NCBI GenBank assembly: GCA_963742035.1
Contig: CAVUKH010000013.1
Location: forward strand, 62,001-126,000
DNA from: Bog-473 sp963742035
GTDB taxonomy: Bacteria > Actinomycetota > Acidimicrobiia > Acidimicrobiales > RAAP-2
DNA: 64,000 nucleotides
Direction of reading: 5' to 3'
Part shown: positions 52,387 through 61,716 of the stretch, one piece after another
Layout: each line of letters starts with the position of its first letter
Position numbering within the stretch: position 1 is the stretch's first letter
The notes under the pieces: model-generated
The model's database searches: none
The model's input: the letters and a program-made list of their open reading frames with translations, nothing else
Told to the model about the DNA's origin: nothing
Made by a program: the position numbers and the translations under genes

Positions 52387-54240
52387 TCACGACCCGCGGT
52401 CGAGGTTCGGCCACACGAGGACGCCTCCCGTCTGACGCGCCGGGCCGAGGGCTCCGGTGAAGAGCGCCGTGGCGCAGGCCGCACCGGGCGCGCTCGGGAC
52501 CACGGCCACCGTCGCGGTGCGCCACTGTCGTAATTGGGTCCGCACCTCCGCCGCCGGGAAGTCCACCGACGACGCTCCTCCCTCGCACTGGGCCAGGGCC
52601 TCTTGCAGGGGGGAGGGATCGCCGTTGAACGTGTTGGCGCCGTCGGAGCCCGGAATGACGGCGAACCCGCCGGGCTGGCGGAACTGCATGTTGGCCATGG
52701 CCTGCCACAGCATGGACGAGTCGCTCGACGAGCTGGCCAACGGGTAGACGAGAGCGGCCGACCCCGCGGGGAGGGTGCGGGCGCCGCTGGTGAACCAGGG
52801 CGGAACCGCTGCGGGGGCGGTCGCATAGGGCCACGCCGGTAGAAGCGGCACCAGCACGACGACCGCCAGCACTGCACTCCAGACGACGGCACCACGTTGC
52901 CCGTAGCGTCCCTTGGCCACCGCCTTGTACACGGCGTCCACAATCAAGGTGAGCAGCAACGCAGCGAAGAGCCAGAAATAGGTCACCCACCGGGACGCGA
53001 CGCTGCTGTTGAGCAGCGGCAGATGCTCGATCACGATGAACGGCAACGGAATACCCGTGCGGTGCCCGTCGACGTGCAGGTGCGAGCCCATGGAGAGGAC
53101 AAGTGCAATGGCACCCATGGCCGTGCAGAAGAGGGCCAACCATCGGCGTCGCAGCACGATGGCACCGACGACCAGGGCGATCAGGAGCGGTGCGCCGACG
53201 TATGACCCGTTCTCCACGGGCGAGTCGAACACGATGTTCCAGTTGGGATCCCGCAAGGCCACGAGTGAATCCCCCAGCGCGGCATGGCCGAACGTGAAGT
53301 GCTGATCGATGGTCGGGACGACGAGACCGAGCGGGTCGATGGTGACGCCCGCGATCGCGGTGGCCGGCTGGGCCGGCCCCGTGATGTGCTCGGGCCCGGC
53401 CACGGCGACCCAGGCGGCGTACCCGACACCCAACGCGATCACGATCGCCGTGCATCCGACCATCGTCAGGAGCCGCCGGCGGTCGAACGGGACGTGCCGC
53501 CACAGCGCGTACCCGCCCACGAGGACGACCCCGCAGGCGGTCATGACGACCAGCGAGGCGAAAGCCTCGGTCGAGATGTAGAACTGCGCCACGAAGCAGG
53601 CACCGATGGCGACGCCCGACCACAGGGGGGACGTTTCGCGACAGCGGAGGAAGCGGTCGACGAAGAGGATGATCAGCGGAGGAACGGCCTGGAAGAGCAG
53701 GAACAGGTGCGCATTGGCCGTGGCCGCCGTGAAGGGCGAGAAGCCGTAGGCCAATCCGCCCACGAAGGCCGCCGGCCACCACCTCACGAACCGCCGTGCC
53801 ATGACGAAGAAGCTCATGGCCGATGCGAAGATGGCGACGTCGATCAAAATGTTGAAGGTCGCGATGGGACCGAAGAGCACGGTGATCGGGAACCCCAGCA
53901 TCCCGAGCAGCGGCATGGTCGTGTTGTCCATCAGGTTGATTCCGACGGGCGCGTTCAGCCAATCGTTGGCCAGCGGATTGTGGCCGTGCAGAAGGACCCA
54001 TGGCGTCTGCGCGAGGAACCAGATCTCTTCCGGGACGTCGTTGCCACCCGAGGGCTGCACGGTGTGCGCGATCCCGTGGGCCCAGGCACCTCCGTTGGCC
54101 AGGACGGAGAGACCCAGATACACAGCAGCCACCGCCGTCGTGACGAGCCAGCCGTTGCGGCGGCCGGCGCGAGCGTGGCGGGGGCCGCTGTCCGATGACG
54201 CCACCGCGCCGTCCGGCTGGACCTGCGTCACGTCACGCAC
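52387..54240 (-). CDS. Multi-pass membrane protein (GT-C-like), paralogue of the gene at 31936-34032
   Basis: A 617-residue protein with about 11 helices (first near residues 26-45) and an extracytoplasmic C-terminal domain of about 170 residues. Shared landmarks with the first copy are the EEIWFLAQTPWVLLHGHNPL loop, INLMDNTTMPLLGM, FYISTEAFASL and SMLWQAMANMQF. GT-C-type sugar transfer is plausible but no catalytic motif is provable. The GTG at 54240 (VRDVTQVQPDG) is chosen; a GTG 9 nt later is an alternative. The longer frame to 54759 is antisense shadow of the SDR. Confidence 0.75.
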   Translation of the reverse strand: MRDVTQVQPDGAVASSDSGPRHARAGRRNGWLVTTAVAAVYLGLSVLANGGAWAHGIAHTVQPSGGNDVPEEIWFLAQTPWVLLHGHNPLANDWLNAPVGINLMDNTTMPLLGMLGFPITVLFGPIATFNILIDVAIFASAMSFFVMARRFVRWWPAAFVGGLAYGFSPFTAATANAHLFLLFQAVPPLIILFVDRFLRCRETSPLWSGVAIGACFVAQFYISTEAFASLVVMTACGVVLVGGYALWRHVPFDRRRLLTMVGCTAIVIALGVGYAAWVAVAGPEHITGPAQPATAIAGVTIDPLGLVVPTIDQHFTFGHAALGDSLVALRDPNWNIVFDSPVENGSYVGAPLLIALVVGAIVLRRRWLALFCTAMGAIALVLSMGSHLHVDGHRTGIPLPFIVIEHLPLLNSSVASRWVTYFWLFAALLLTLIVDAVYKAVAKGRYGQRGAVVWSAVLAVVVLVPLLPAWPYATAPAAVPPWFTSGARTLPAGSAALVYPLASSSSDSSMLWQAMANMQFRQPGGFAVIPGSDGANTFNGDPSPLQEALAQCEGGASSVDFPAAEVRTQLRQWRTATVAVVPSAPGAACATALFTGALGPARQTGGVLVWPNLDRGS

Positions 54241-54392
54241 GGGAGGACGGGAGACGACCACACGGAAGCCGTCGGCATTGGAGCGCAAGGTAGCAGCCGC
54301 AGTCGCGCGCCTGCGGGCCGCCACCGGGCTCTGGCGGGCCCCGCGGCGGTCGCAACTCGCGACGTCGCCGAGACGGCGCGACGTCGCCGGGA

Positions 54393-55304
54393 CTACAGAA
54401 AGCTGAAGTCCGGCACCCCGGAGCTGATGCCCTTGAAGAGCTCGTCTTTGGCGGCGACCAGTTCTTCGGGCGACCAGGCGGCGTCGCGTGTGACCTGGCC
54501 GACCGCCTTGAAGGCGCTCACGGCATAGATGTTGCCGCCGAAGACGATGAGGATCTGGCCGGTGATGTCGGCCGCGGCCGGCGCAGCGAGGAACGCCGCC
54601 ACGTTGGCGATGTTCTTCGGGTCCCAGGCGTCGAAGCCGCCTTCGCCGGCGCTCATGCCGTCGCCGCCGAAGATGGTCTCGGTCATCCGTGTGCGGGCGC
54701 GGGGCGCAATGGCATTCGAGGTGACGCCGTAGCGGCCGAGCTCGCGGGCTTCCACCCACGTGAGGGCGGCGATGCCGGCCTTGGCGGCTGCGTAGTTGGC
54801 CTGCCCGGCGCTGCCGTACAGGCCGGCCTCCGAAGAGGTGTTGATGATGCGGCCCGTGACGTCCTCACCCGACTTGGCCCGGTTGCGCCAGTAGACCGCG
54901 GCGTGATGGGTGGCGGCGAAGTGGCCCTTGAGGTGGACGCGGATCACGTCGTCCCAGTCCGACTCGTCCATGTTGAAGGACATCTTGTCGCGCAGGATCC
55001 CGGCGTTGTTCACCAAGATGTCGAGAGAGCCGAACGTGTCGATCGCCTGCTCCACGACGTTCTTGCCACCGGCCCACGAGCTGATGTCGTCGCCGTTGAC
55101 CGCCGCCTCACCGCCCTGCTCTTCGATGAGCGCCACCACCTCCTCGGCCGGGTGCGCGTCCTGCGATCCTTCGCCGTGCAGCCCGGCGCCGACGTCGTTG
55201 ACGATGACCCGTGCGCCCTCACCGGCGAGAACCAAGGCCTCTTCGCGTCCGATCCCTCGTCCTGCGCCGGTGACGACCGCCACCTTGCCGTCGAGCAGTC
55301 CCAT
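54393..55304 (-). CDS. Short-chain dehydrogenase (hydroxyacyl-CoA type)
   Basis: A 303-residue SDR. TGAGRGIGREEAL is the cofactor loop, NNAGILRDKMSFNM the central strand, and the active site is INTSSEAGLYGSAGQANYAAA with YAAAK. The insertion VNDVGAGLHGEGSQDAHPAE and the longer C-terminus are typical of multifunctional-enzyme-type 3-hydroxyacyl-CoA dehydrogenases. The Asp in VNDVG favours NAD. Confidence 0.92.
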   Translation of the reverse strand: MGLLDGKVAVVTGAGRGIGREEALVLAGEGARVIVNDVGAGLHGEGSQDAHPAEEVVALIEEQGGEAAVNGDDISSWAGGKNVVEQAIDTFGSLDILVNNAGILRDKMSFNMDESDWDDVIRVHLKGHFAATHHAAVYWRNRAKSGEDVTGRIINTSSEAGLYGSAGQANYAAAKAGIAALTWVEARELGRYGVTSNAIAPRARTRMTETIFGGDGMSAGEGGFDAWDPKNIANVAAFLAAPAAADITGQILIVFGGNIYAVSAFKAVGQVTRDAAWSPEELVAAKDELFKGISSGVPDFSFL

Positions 55305-55416
55305 CGTGATGCCTCCCTGTCGGTCAACGCGCCAGACCTGCCGTCCCGGAGGGGGAGGCCGGCGGCGGGGCCGAAAGGCCGCCGCGGCGCGCCAGCAGTG
55401 TGGCCGATGGGCTCGT

Positions 55417-56460
55417 TCAGGGGCAAAACCGGAGCAGCGCCTCGGCGGTGACCAGGCCGATCAGCGGGGCTGTCTCCCCCCGCGCCCGGGCCCGGCCGAA
55501 GCGGGCGGTCAGGCTGACCACGTCCAGACCAGCGGGCGGCGACGCCAACACGGACGCGTCGACACCTCCGGCAATGCAGAGGACCGGCAGCGGTTTGCCG
55601 TGGGCGCCACGGGCGCGGGCCAGTTCGAGCACACCGCCCGGCACCTTGCCGTGAAAGGACGGGCGGTCGAGATGCCCCTCGCCGGTGACGGCGAGATCTG
55701 CATGCTCCATGCGTTCGCCCAGGCCGACCAGCTCGGCGACGAGGTCGAAGCCGGGCGCAATGCTGGCCCCGAGCGCGACGAGCCCACCGGCCAGCCCACC
55801 TGCCGCGCCACCGCCCGGCACGTTGGTGACGTCGATGCCCGTCTCACGCCGGTAACGCTCCGCCACCGCCACAAGACGTGCGCTGAGCTCCGTCACCTGC
55901 GCGGGCGTGGCGCCCTTCTGGGGACCGAACACCCGTGCGGCGTCGCCGAAGCGTGTCGTCACATCGCAGGCGACGACCAGCTCGACTCCCTCCAACGCGC
56001 GCGGCGAGCCCACGGCCTCGAACGCGCCGAGCCCGCCGTCGGTCGTCGACGAGCCACCGCAGCCGATCACAATGCGGCGGGCCCCGGCGTCGCGGGCGGC
56101 GAGGAGCAGTTGGCCCACGCCGGTGGTGGTAGCCCGCACCGGGTCGTCGTCACGTGGCCGCGGCAGCAGGGCGCGCCCCGCCGCGCGCGACATCTCGACA
56201 ACCGCCGTCAGCGGTCCGTGCCCGGTGGCACGAGGCAGGAGGCGCCACTCGGCCTCGACCGGGGCGCCCAGGGGACCCGTGACCATGGTCGTGCGGGCCG
56301 TGCCGCCGAGAGCCAGGAGCAGGCCTTCGCCGCCATCGGACATGGGCACCTCGTCGGCGGTCCAGCCGGCTGCGCGGGCCGCCCCGGCGGCGGCCGCGGC
56401 CACCTCGCCGGCGGAGGCCGTGCCCCGGAATTTGTCGGGCGCCGCGACGAGATGGGGCAC
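55417..56460 (-). CDS. Glycerate kinase (type 2, GlxK-like)
   Basis: A 347-residue glycerate kinase of the GlxK family, about the usual length. Landmarks are LVAAPDKFRGTASAGEVAAA, PMSDGGEGLLLAL, IGCGGSSTTDGGLGAFEAVG, FGPQKGATPAQV and VTGEGHLDRPSFHGKVPGGV. It phosphorylates D-glycerate, linking glyoxylate or serine breakdown to glycolysis. It stands between the SDR and tRNA-Leu. Confidence 0.93.
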   Translation of the reverse strand: MPHLVAAPDKFRGTASAGEVAAAAAGAARAAGWTADEVPMSDGGEGLLLALGGTARTTMVTGPLGAPVEAEWRLLPRATGHGPLTAVVEMSRAAGRALLPRPRDDDPVRATTTGVGQLLLAARDAGARRIVIGCGGSSTTDGGLGAFEAVGSPRALEGVELVVACDVTTRFGDAARVFGPQKGATPAQVTELSARLVAVAERYRRETGIDVTNVPGGGAAGGLAGGLVALGASIAPGFDLVAELVGLGERMEHADLAVTGEGHLDRPSFHGKVPGGVLELARARGAHGKPLPVLCIAGGVDASVLASPPAGLDVVSLTARFGRARARGETAPLIGLVTAEALLRFCP

Positions 56461-56498
56461 GCGAACGAAGCTACCGGGTCTCGTGCCGGCGACTGGGG

Positions 56499-56585
<87 letters not shown>

Positions 56586-56663
56586 GGCCCCGCCATGCGG
56601 GTGAACAGGGAGTGTACGGCGGTGTGCCTACGGGCGCTCCCTCCGCCCACTAGCCTCGTCGCC

Positions 56664-57281
56664 ATGAACAACGCATCCGAAACCCCCCGCATCACGGCCG
56701 CAGGGGCCGATCTCGAGTCCAGCGGCCGGGTCTTCCAGCAGCTCCTGCAGGAGCGCATCGTCTTCATCGGCAGCGCCATCGACCAGGCCACCGCCAACCT
56801 GGTGTGCGCCCAGCTCGTCCTCCTGGAGGCCGAGAACCCGGAGAAGGACATCTCCCTCTACATCAACTCGCCGGGTGGCTCCGTCACCGACGGCCTGGCC
56901 ATTTACGACACCATGCAGTACGTCCGGCCCGATGTCTCGACCATCTGTGTCGGGTTGGCGGCCAGCATGGGGCAATTCCTGCTCTGCGCCGGCGCCCCTG
57001 GCAAGCGGTACGCCCTGCCGCACTCGCGGATCCTGATGCACCAGCCGTCTGGTTCGATGCAGGGGCAGGCCGCCGACATCGCCATTCAGGCGGAGCAGAT
57101 CATCTACCTCAAGCGGATGATGGCCGAGCGCATCGCCTTCCACACCGGCCAACCCCTCGAGCGGATTGAGACAGACTCTGACCGCGACCGCTGGTTCACG
57201 GCGGACGAGGCGTGCGAGTACGGCTTCATCGACAAGGTCATCGACCGGTCGACGGCCACTGCGTCGGCTGGGAACAAATAG
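56664..57281 (+). CDS. clpP: ATP-dependent Clp protease proteolytic subunit
   Basis: A 205-residue ClpP serine peptidase. The substrate strand is INSPGGSVTDGLAIYDTMQ; the catalytic Ser is Ser101 in GLAASMGQFLL; His126 is in LMHQPSG; the Asp is in IETDSDRD near 171-175. The ATG at 56664 gives a normal length. No clpX or second clpP is adjacent. The next gene starts only 2 nt after its stop, an unusual partner for clpP. Confidence 0.96.
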   Translation: MNNASETPRITAAGADLESSGRVFQQLLQERIVFIGSAIDQATANLVCAQLVLLEAENPEKDISLYINSPGGSVTDGLAIYDTMQYVRPDVSTICVGLAASMGQFLLCAGAPGKRYALPHSRILMHQPSGSMQGQAADIAIQAEQIIYLKRMMAERIAFHTGQPLERIETDSDRDRWFTADEACEYGFIDKVIDRSTATASAGNK

Positions 57282-57283
57282 AC

Positions 57284-58297
57284 GTGGCTGTCGACGTCCC
57301 GGCCTCCTCGTCGGACGCAGACCGGCGATTCGAGGAGGACACCGAACTACGAGTGGCCGACCGCTCGCCCGTGGCGGCGGAGGTGGCCGGCGCGAGCCGG
57401 AGCGTGGCCCGACGAGGCTCGGTGACCCGCGTGGTCACGCCCACCGTCAGCGTCCGCAAGCGGCTCCGTGAGATCTGGTTGTCGCGCGAGCTGCTGATCT
57501 ACCTCGTCCGGACCGAAATCAAGGTCAAGTACAAGAACTCGGTCCTGGGGCTGGTGTGGTCGATGATCGCGCCGGCCATGACGCTGGCCATCTACTTCTT
57601 CGTCTTCTCCATTCTGCTGGACAACAAGATGCCGAACTTCGTCATCTACCTGTTTGCCGGGCTGCTGTTGTGGAACCTCTTCTCCCTCGGTCTCCTCACC
57701 GGCACGGGCGTCGTGGTGAACAACGCGGGGATCGTCAAGAAGGTTTCGTTCCCCCGTGAGATCCTCGCTCTGGCGGCGGTCGGCTCGGCCTGCGTCTTCT
57801 TCTTCTTCCAGGCCATCGTCATGGTGATCTTCATGGTGATCCTGCGTGCTCCTCCGGACCCGGTCTATTTCCCGCTGCTCATCGTCGCCCTGCTGGCCGG
57901 AGTCGTTCTTGCCTCGGGCCTGGCCGTGCTGCTCTCCTCCATCAACGTCTACCTGCGCGACACGCAACACCTCATTGAGGTCGTGCTCACCGCCTGGTTC
58001 TGGGCCTGCCCGATCGTGTACTCGTACCAGACCGTCGAAGCCAAGCTGGGACCGCGGGGCCTGACCTGGGTCTACCTGGCCAACCCCATGACGCCACTGG
58101 TCCTGGTCTTCCAGCGCTGCCTCTACAACAAGCCCAGCGCTGTCATCAGCGGCGTCGACACGGTGATAGGACCCCAGCACGGGTACCTCTGGTACGCCGT
58201 CCTCGTCGGGATCGTGCTCGTCCTCTCGCTGGCCCTCTTCTTCGTCGGCCTCGCCGTCTTCGGCCGGCTCGAGGGCAATTTCGCCGAGGAGCTCTGA
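57284..58297 (+). CDS. wzm: Polysaccharide ABC exporter permease (Wzm/TagG-like)
   Basis: A 337-residue ABC-2 permease. A polar N-terminus of about 70 residues leads into the amphipathic RELLIYLVRTEIKVKYKNSV, then six helices between about 100 and 330 (for example MTLAIYFFVFSILL, NLFSLGLLTGTGVVV, VFFFFQAIVMVIFMVIL). This is the layout of permeases that export O-antigen, teichoic acid or galactan chains. GTG start 2 nt after clpP. The ATPase gene follows 4 nt later. Confidence 0.9.
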   Translation: MAVDVPASSSDADRRFEEDTELRVADRSPVAAEVAGASRSVARRGSVTRVVTPTVSVRKRLREIWLSRELLIYLVRTEIKVKYKNSVLGLVWSMIAPAMTLAIYFFVFSILLDNKMPNFVIYLFAGLLLWNLFSLGLLTGTGVVVNNAGIVKKVSFPREILALAAVGSACVFFFFQAIVMVIFMVILRAPPDPVYFPLLIVALLAGVVLASGLAVLLSSINVYLRDTQHLIEVVLTAWFWACPIVYSYQTVEAKLGPRGLTWVYLANPMTPLVLVFQRCLYNKPSAVISGVDTVIGPQHGYLWYAVLVGIVLVLSLALFFVGLAVFGRLEGNFAEEL

Positions 58298-58301
58298 TCG
58301 C

Positions 58302-59576
58302 ATGAGTGACTTCGCGGTCGACGTGCGCGACGTCTCCAAGCGCTTCCGCCTGGCCCACGGTCAGTACAAGACCGTGAAGGAGCGCCTGATCCACGGGGGC
58401 AAGCGCAAGTCCACCGAGGACTTCTGGGCTCTCGACGGCGTCTCATTGACCGTCCGTGAGGGCGAGACCGTCGGCATCCTCGGCCGCAACGGCTCGGGGA
58501 AGTCGACCCTGCTCAAATGCATTTGCGGCGTCCTGCAGCCCACCTCGGGAGAGGTGGCCGTGCGGGGCAAGCTGGCCGGCCTGCTCGAACTCGGAGCCGG
58601 TTTTCAACAGGACCTGACCGGGCGCGAGAACATCTACCTCAACGGCTCGCTGATGGGCATGCCCAAACGCGAGGTGGACAAGGTCTTTGACGCCATCGTG
58701 GACTTCTCCGAGCTGGAGGAGTTCATCGACGGTCCCGTCAAGTTCTATTCCTCGGGCATGTACGTGCGACTCGGTTTCGCCGTCGCCGTCAACATGGACC
58801 CCGACGTGCTGGTGATCGACGAGGTCCTGGCCGTGGGCGACGAGCGCTTCCAGCGCAAGTGCATCGGCCGGGTCAAGGAGTTCCAGAAGGAGGGTCGGAC
58901 GATCCTGTTGGTCACCCACGCGGCCGACACGGTGCGGAGCATCTGCGACCGGGGCGTGGTGCTCAGCCACGGCCACCTGGTGGGAGAGGGTGAGCCCGGC
59001 GAGGCCACGCGCATCTTCCGTGAGGGCCTGATGGCGGAGGGCGCGGGCATGGCTGTGGCCGACCCGAAGCTGGTGGCGGTCCCGGCGAAGCCGACGACCC
59101 TCGGCGCCGACGCCATGCCCGACGAGGAGCGACCGGTCCGGTTCCGCTCCGTGCACCGGATCTACTCGGGCGACAACAGCGTGCCCTACATGAGCACGGG
59201 CGACGACCTTACGATCCGGGTGGAATTCGAGGCGCTCTACGCCACGGAGGACGTGGTGTTCTCGCTCGAAGTCCATGACCCCGACAACAGTCTGATCATG
59301 CGCACCGACACCTCCATCATCGGCATGCCGATCGACGCGCCCCGCGGGGTGAGCGTGATGCACTTCGGTATCGTGCAGATGCCGCTGCTCGACGGCACGT
59401 TTTCGTTCTCGGTCGGGATCCAGAGCCGGGGCGGCATCCTCTACGACTGGCGGGAGACCGCAGGGACGTTCGAGGTGATGAACCCGGGCAAGACGACCGG
59501 GTTCCTGCGCATGAACACGCACGCCGCGCTCATCTCGAGCGAGAGCGACGTCGATTCGTCTGCCGCGCTGGCCTAG
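58302..59576 (+). CDS. wzt: Polysaccharide ABC exporter ATPase with Wzt C-terminal domain
   Basis: A 424-residue ATPase. Walker A is GRNGSGKS (about 61-68), the signature YSSGMYVRLGFA (about 149-160) and Walker B VLVIDEV (about 169-175), all as in Wzt/TagH. Residues about 280-415 form a beta-sandwich of the Wzt_C type, which in E. coli O9a binds the modified end of the chain to be exported. That suggests the exported glycan carries a terminal modification, which fits the methyltransferase gene next door. Confidence 0.93.
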   Translation: MSDFAVDVRDVSKRFRLAHGQYKTVKERLIHGGKRKSTEDFWALDGVSLTVREGETVGILGRNGSGKSTLLKCICGVLQPTSGEVAVRGKLAGLLELGAGFQQDLTGRENIYLNGSLMGMPKREVDKVFDAIVDFSELEEFIDGPVKFYSSGMYVRLGFAVAVNMDPDVLVIDEVLAVGDERFQRKCIGRVKEFQKEGRTILLVTHAADTVRSICDRGVVLSHGHLVGEGEPGEATRIFREGLMAEGAGMAVADPKLVAVPAKPTTLGADAMPDEERPVRFRSVHRIYSGDNSVPYMSTGDDLTIRVEFEALYATEDVVFSLEVHDPDNSLIMRTDTSIIGMPIDAPRGVSVMHFGIVQMPLLDGTFSFSVGIQSRGGILYDWRETAGTFEVMNPGKTTGFLRMNTHAALISSESDVDSSAALA

Positions 59577-59602
59577 CCGGACCGCGCCAGACTCGCATCA
59601 TC

Positions 59603-60613
59603 ATGAGTGCCACCGACGACGTGCTGCCGGCCGATCCGCAGGCCTACATTGCCCAGGTCATGGCGGAGATCGCCGAGGAGGTCCGGGTACGCCGGGCCTC
59701 CGGCGACCTGCCTCCCAAGCTCGAGCGCGAGCTCGACGAGCTGTTCCTGGCCCATTCGCCGGTCGCCGGTCGCGGCGGCGACCTGGGCGACGCGCTGCGG
59801 ATGGTCGACGCGGCCACGTTCATCGACCCCGTGGTTCCCGTCGAGTCCGAGCGGGCGGCCGGCGCCGCCGTCAAGAAGGGCATGCGGTCGCTCCTGCTCT
59901 GGTACGTCGGGTGGCTCACCCACCAGATGAGCCAGTCGGCGTCCGCCGTCAGCCGCGCCCTGCACATTGTGGACGATCGGCTGCAGGACCTGGAGCGCCA
60001 GGTGGAGGGCCAACGTGTGCCGGCGGCCGGCGTCGTCGTGTTCCCCTCCCTTCAGCAGGCCGACGCCTGGTGGGTCGGGCCGACCGCCGCCGCGGTGGCC
60101 AGGGCGCCCGGTCGCACCCTGCACGCCGCCTGTGGTGACGGTTGGCTCGTGCGGCGGCTGGTGGCGGCCGGGGCCGATGCCTACGGCGTCGATCCCCGCT
60201 CCCATGTCATCGACACGGCAGAGCTCGGCGGGCTCGACCTCCGCAATGAATCCGTGGGGGCGCACCTGCACGCCGTTGCCGCAGCCGGCCTCGGCGCCAT
60301 CGTGCTGAGCGGCATGGTCGAGGGAATGGCGGCGGCAGAGCGCAGCCAGCTGTTGACGACCGTCGGGACCCGACTGGCTCCGGGCGGGACGTTGGTCGTG
60401 CACTCGGTGAGCCGCCGGACCTGGGAGGCGGCGGACTCGCCGCCCGAGACCGACTTGGCCGCCGGGCGCCCGCTGCGGCCCGAGGCGTGGTGCAGCCTGC
60501 TGGAGCAGAGCGGGTACGAGGCCGTCGCAACGTCGGGCCCGGGCGGGGCCGACTTCCTCGTCACGGCGGTCAGCTCCGCCATCGCTTCGCCGTACGCGCC
60601 AGCGGAACGGTGA
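59603..60613 (+). CDS. Methyltransferase-like protein with helical N-terminus
   Basis: A 336-residue protein. Residues about 1-135 are helical and acidic with a coiled-coil-like stretch (SASAVSRALHIVDDRLQDLE). The rest is a Rossmann methyltransferase fold with LHAACGDGWLVRRLVAAGAD as SAM motif I and GTRLAPGGTLVVHSVSR near the end. Next to a Wzt with a chain-end-binding domain, it may cap or modify the exported glycan. The GTG of the next gene overlaps its stop. Confidence 0.78.
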   Translation: MSATDDVLPADPQAYIAQVMAEIAEEVRVRRASGDLPPKLERELDELFLAHSPVAGRGGDLGDALRMVDAATFIDPVVPVESERAAGAAVKKGMRSLLLWYVGWLTHQMSQSASAVSRALHIVDDRLQDLERQVEGQRVPAAGVVVFPSLQQADAWWVGPTAAAVARAPGRTLHAACGDGWLVRRLVAAGADAYGVDPRSHVIDTAELGGLDLRNESVGAHLHAVAAAGLGAIVLSGMVEGMAAAERSQLLTTVGTRLAPGGTLVVHSVSRRTWEAADSPPETDLAAGRPLRPEAWCSLLEQSGYEAVATSGPGGADFLVTAVSSAIASPYAPAER

Positions 60614-61716
60614 GCGCTGCCGCCGGGGGGCCGGTGGCCGTGCATCAGTTCATCGCCACCCTCAACCCGCACGATGCCACCGGGACGCACGCGTTGGCGC
60701 TGCGCGACGCGCTGCGCGCAGCCGGGTGGCGCTCTGAGATCTTCGCCGAGGCGATCCACGACGACCTGGCGACCGAAGCGTTCAAGCACTGGATGTATCC
60801 CGAGCATGCCGCGACGGGCGACGTGGCGATCTACCAGTTCACGACCTCCTCGCCGGTGGCGGGCTACCTGGCCGAGCAGGGTCTGCCGTTGATTCTGGAC
60901 TTCCACAACTTCACCGGGCCGGAGTACTTCGCCGGCTGGGAGCCCCGGAGCGTGCAGCGGGCGGCTGCGGCGGCCGACGAGCTGGCGTTGCTGGCCCCGC
61001 GCGCCGCGCTCGGTTTGGCCAAGAGCCGGTACAGCGGGGAAGAGCTCCGCCGGGCCGGATGTCGGCGTATCGCAGTCGTGCCGGTCCTGGCCGACTACGG
61101 GCGCGTCACGGCCCCGCCCGACGTTCGGGTGGCGGCAGAGTTGGCCCGGCTCAGGGCGGACGGTGGTACCGACCTCTTGTTCGTCGGCCGGATTGTGCCG
61201 TCCAAGGCCCAGCACGAGCTCGTCAAGGCCCTGTGGGCCTACCGACGTCTCTACGACGGGCAGGCCCGCTTGCACCTGGTGGGTGGCACCTCGAGCTTCG
61301 AGTACACCAAGGCCCTGCAGGACTTCGTGCACGATCTCGGGCTGGCCGCCGCGGTGCGCCTGCCCGGTGAGGTGTCGGACGCGGCGCTGGCGGCCTACTT
61401 CGGTGCCGCCGATGTCTATTTGTCGCTGTCGGCCCACGAGGGGTTCGGGGTCCCGCTGGTCGAGGCGATGGTGGCGGGAGTGCCCGTCGTCACGCGCGGT
61501 GCCGGCGCGGTGTCGGACACGGTGGCCGACGCCGCGCTCGTGCTGGCCGCCGCCGACCCCTCCTACATTGCGGCGGCCGTGCACCGCGTCTGCACCGACG
61601 ATCGCCTCCGGTCCACGCTGAAGGCCGCCGGGAGCCGTCGCGCCGCCGAGCTGTCCGGGGACGCTGCGGCCGCTCGCACGATTGAGGCCGTCGCGACCGT
61701 CGTGGGGGCACCGTGA
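60610..61716 (+). CDS. GT4-family glycosyltransferase
   Basis: A 368-residue GT-B enzyme of the GT4 type. The C-terminal nucleotide-sugar half is clear: LLFVGRIVPSKAQHELVKAL, then the EX7E-type motif in SLSAHEGFGVPLVEAMVAGV. The N-terminal half has HQFIATLNPHDATGTHALAL. It retains anomeric configuration by family and likely adds a sugar to the exported glycan. GTG overlaps at both ends show tight operon structure. Confidence 0.9.
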   Translation: MSAAAGGPVAVHQFIATLNPHDATGTHALALRDALRAAGWRSEIFAEAIHDDLATEAFKHWMYPEHAATGDVAIYQFTTSSPVAGYLAEQGLPLILDFHNFTGPEYFAGWEPRSVQRAAAAADELALLAPRAALGLAKSRYSGEELRRAGCRRIAVVPVLADYGRVTAPPDVRVAAELARLRADGGTDLLFVGRIVPSKAQHELVKALWAYRRLYDGQARLHLVGGTSSFEYTKALQDFVHDLGLAAAVRLPGEVSDAALAAYFGAADVYLSLSAHEGFGVPLVEAMVAGVPVVTRGAGAVSDTVADAALVLAAADPSYIAAAVHRVCTDDRLRSTLKAAGSRRAAELSGDAAAARTIEAVATVVGAP

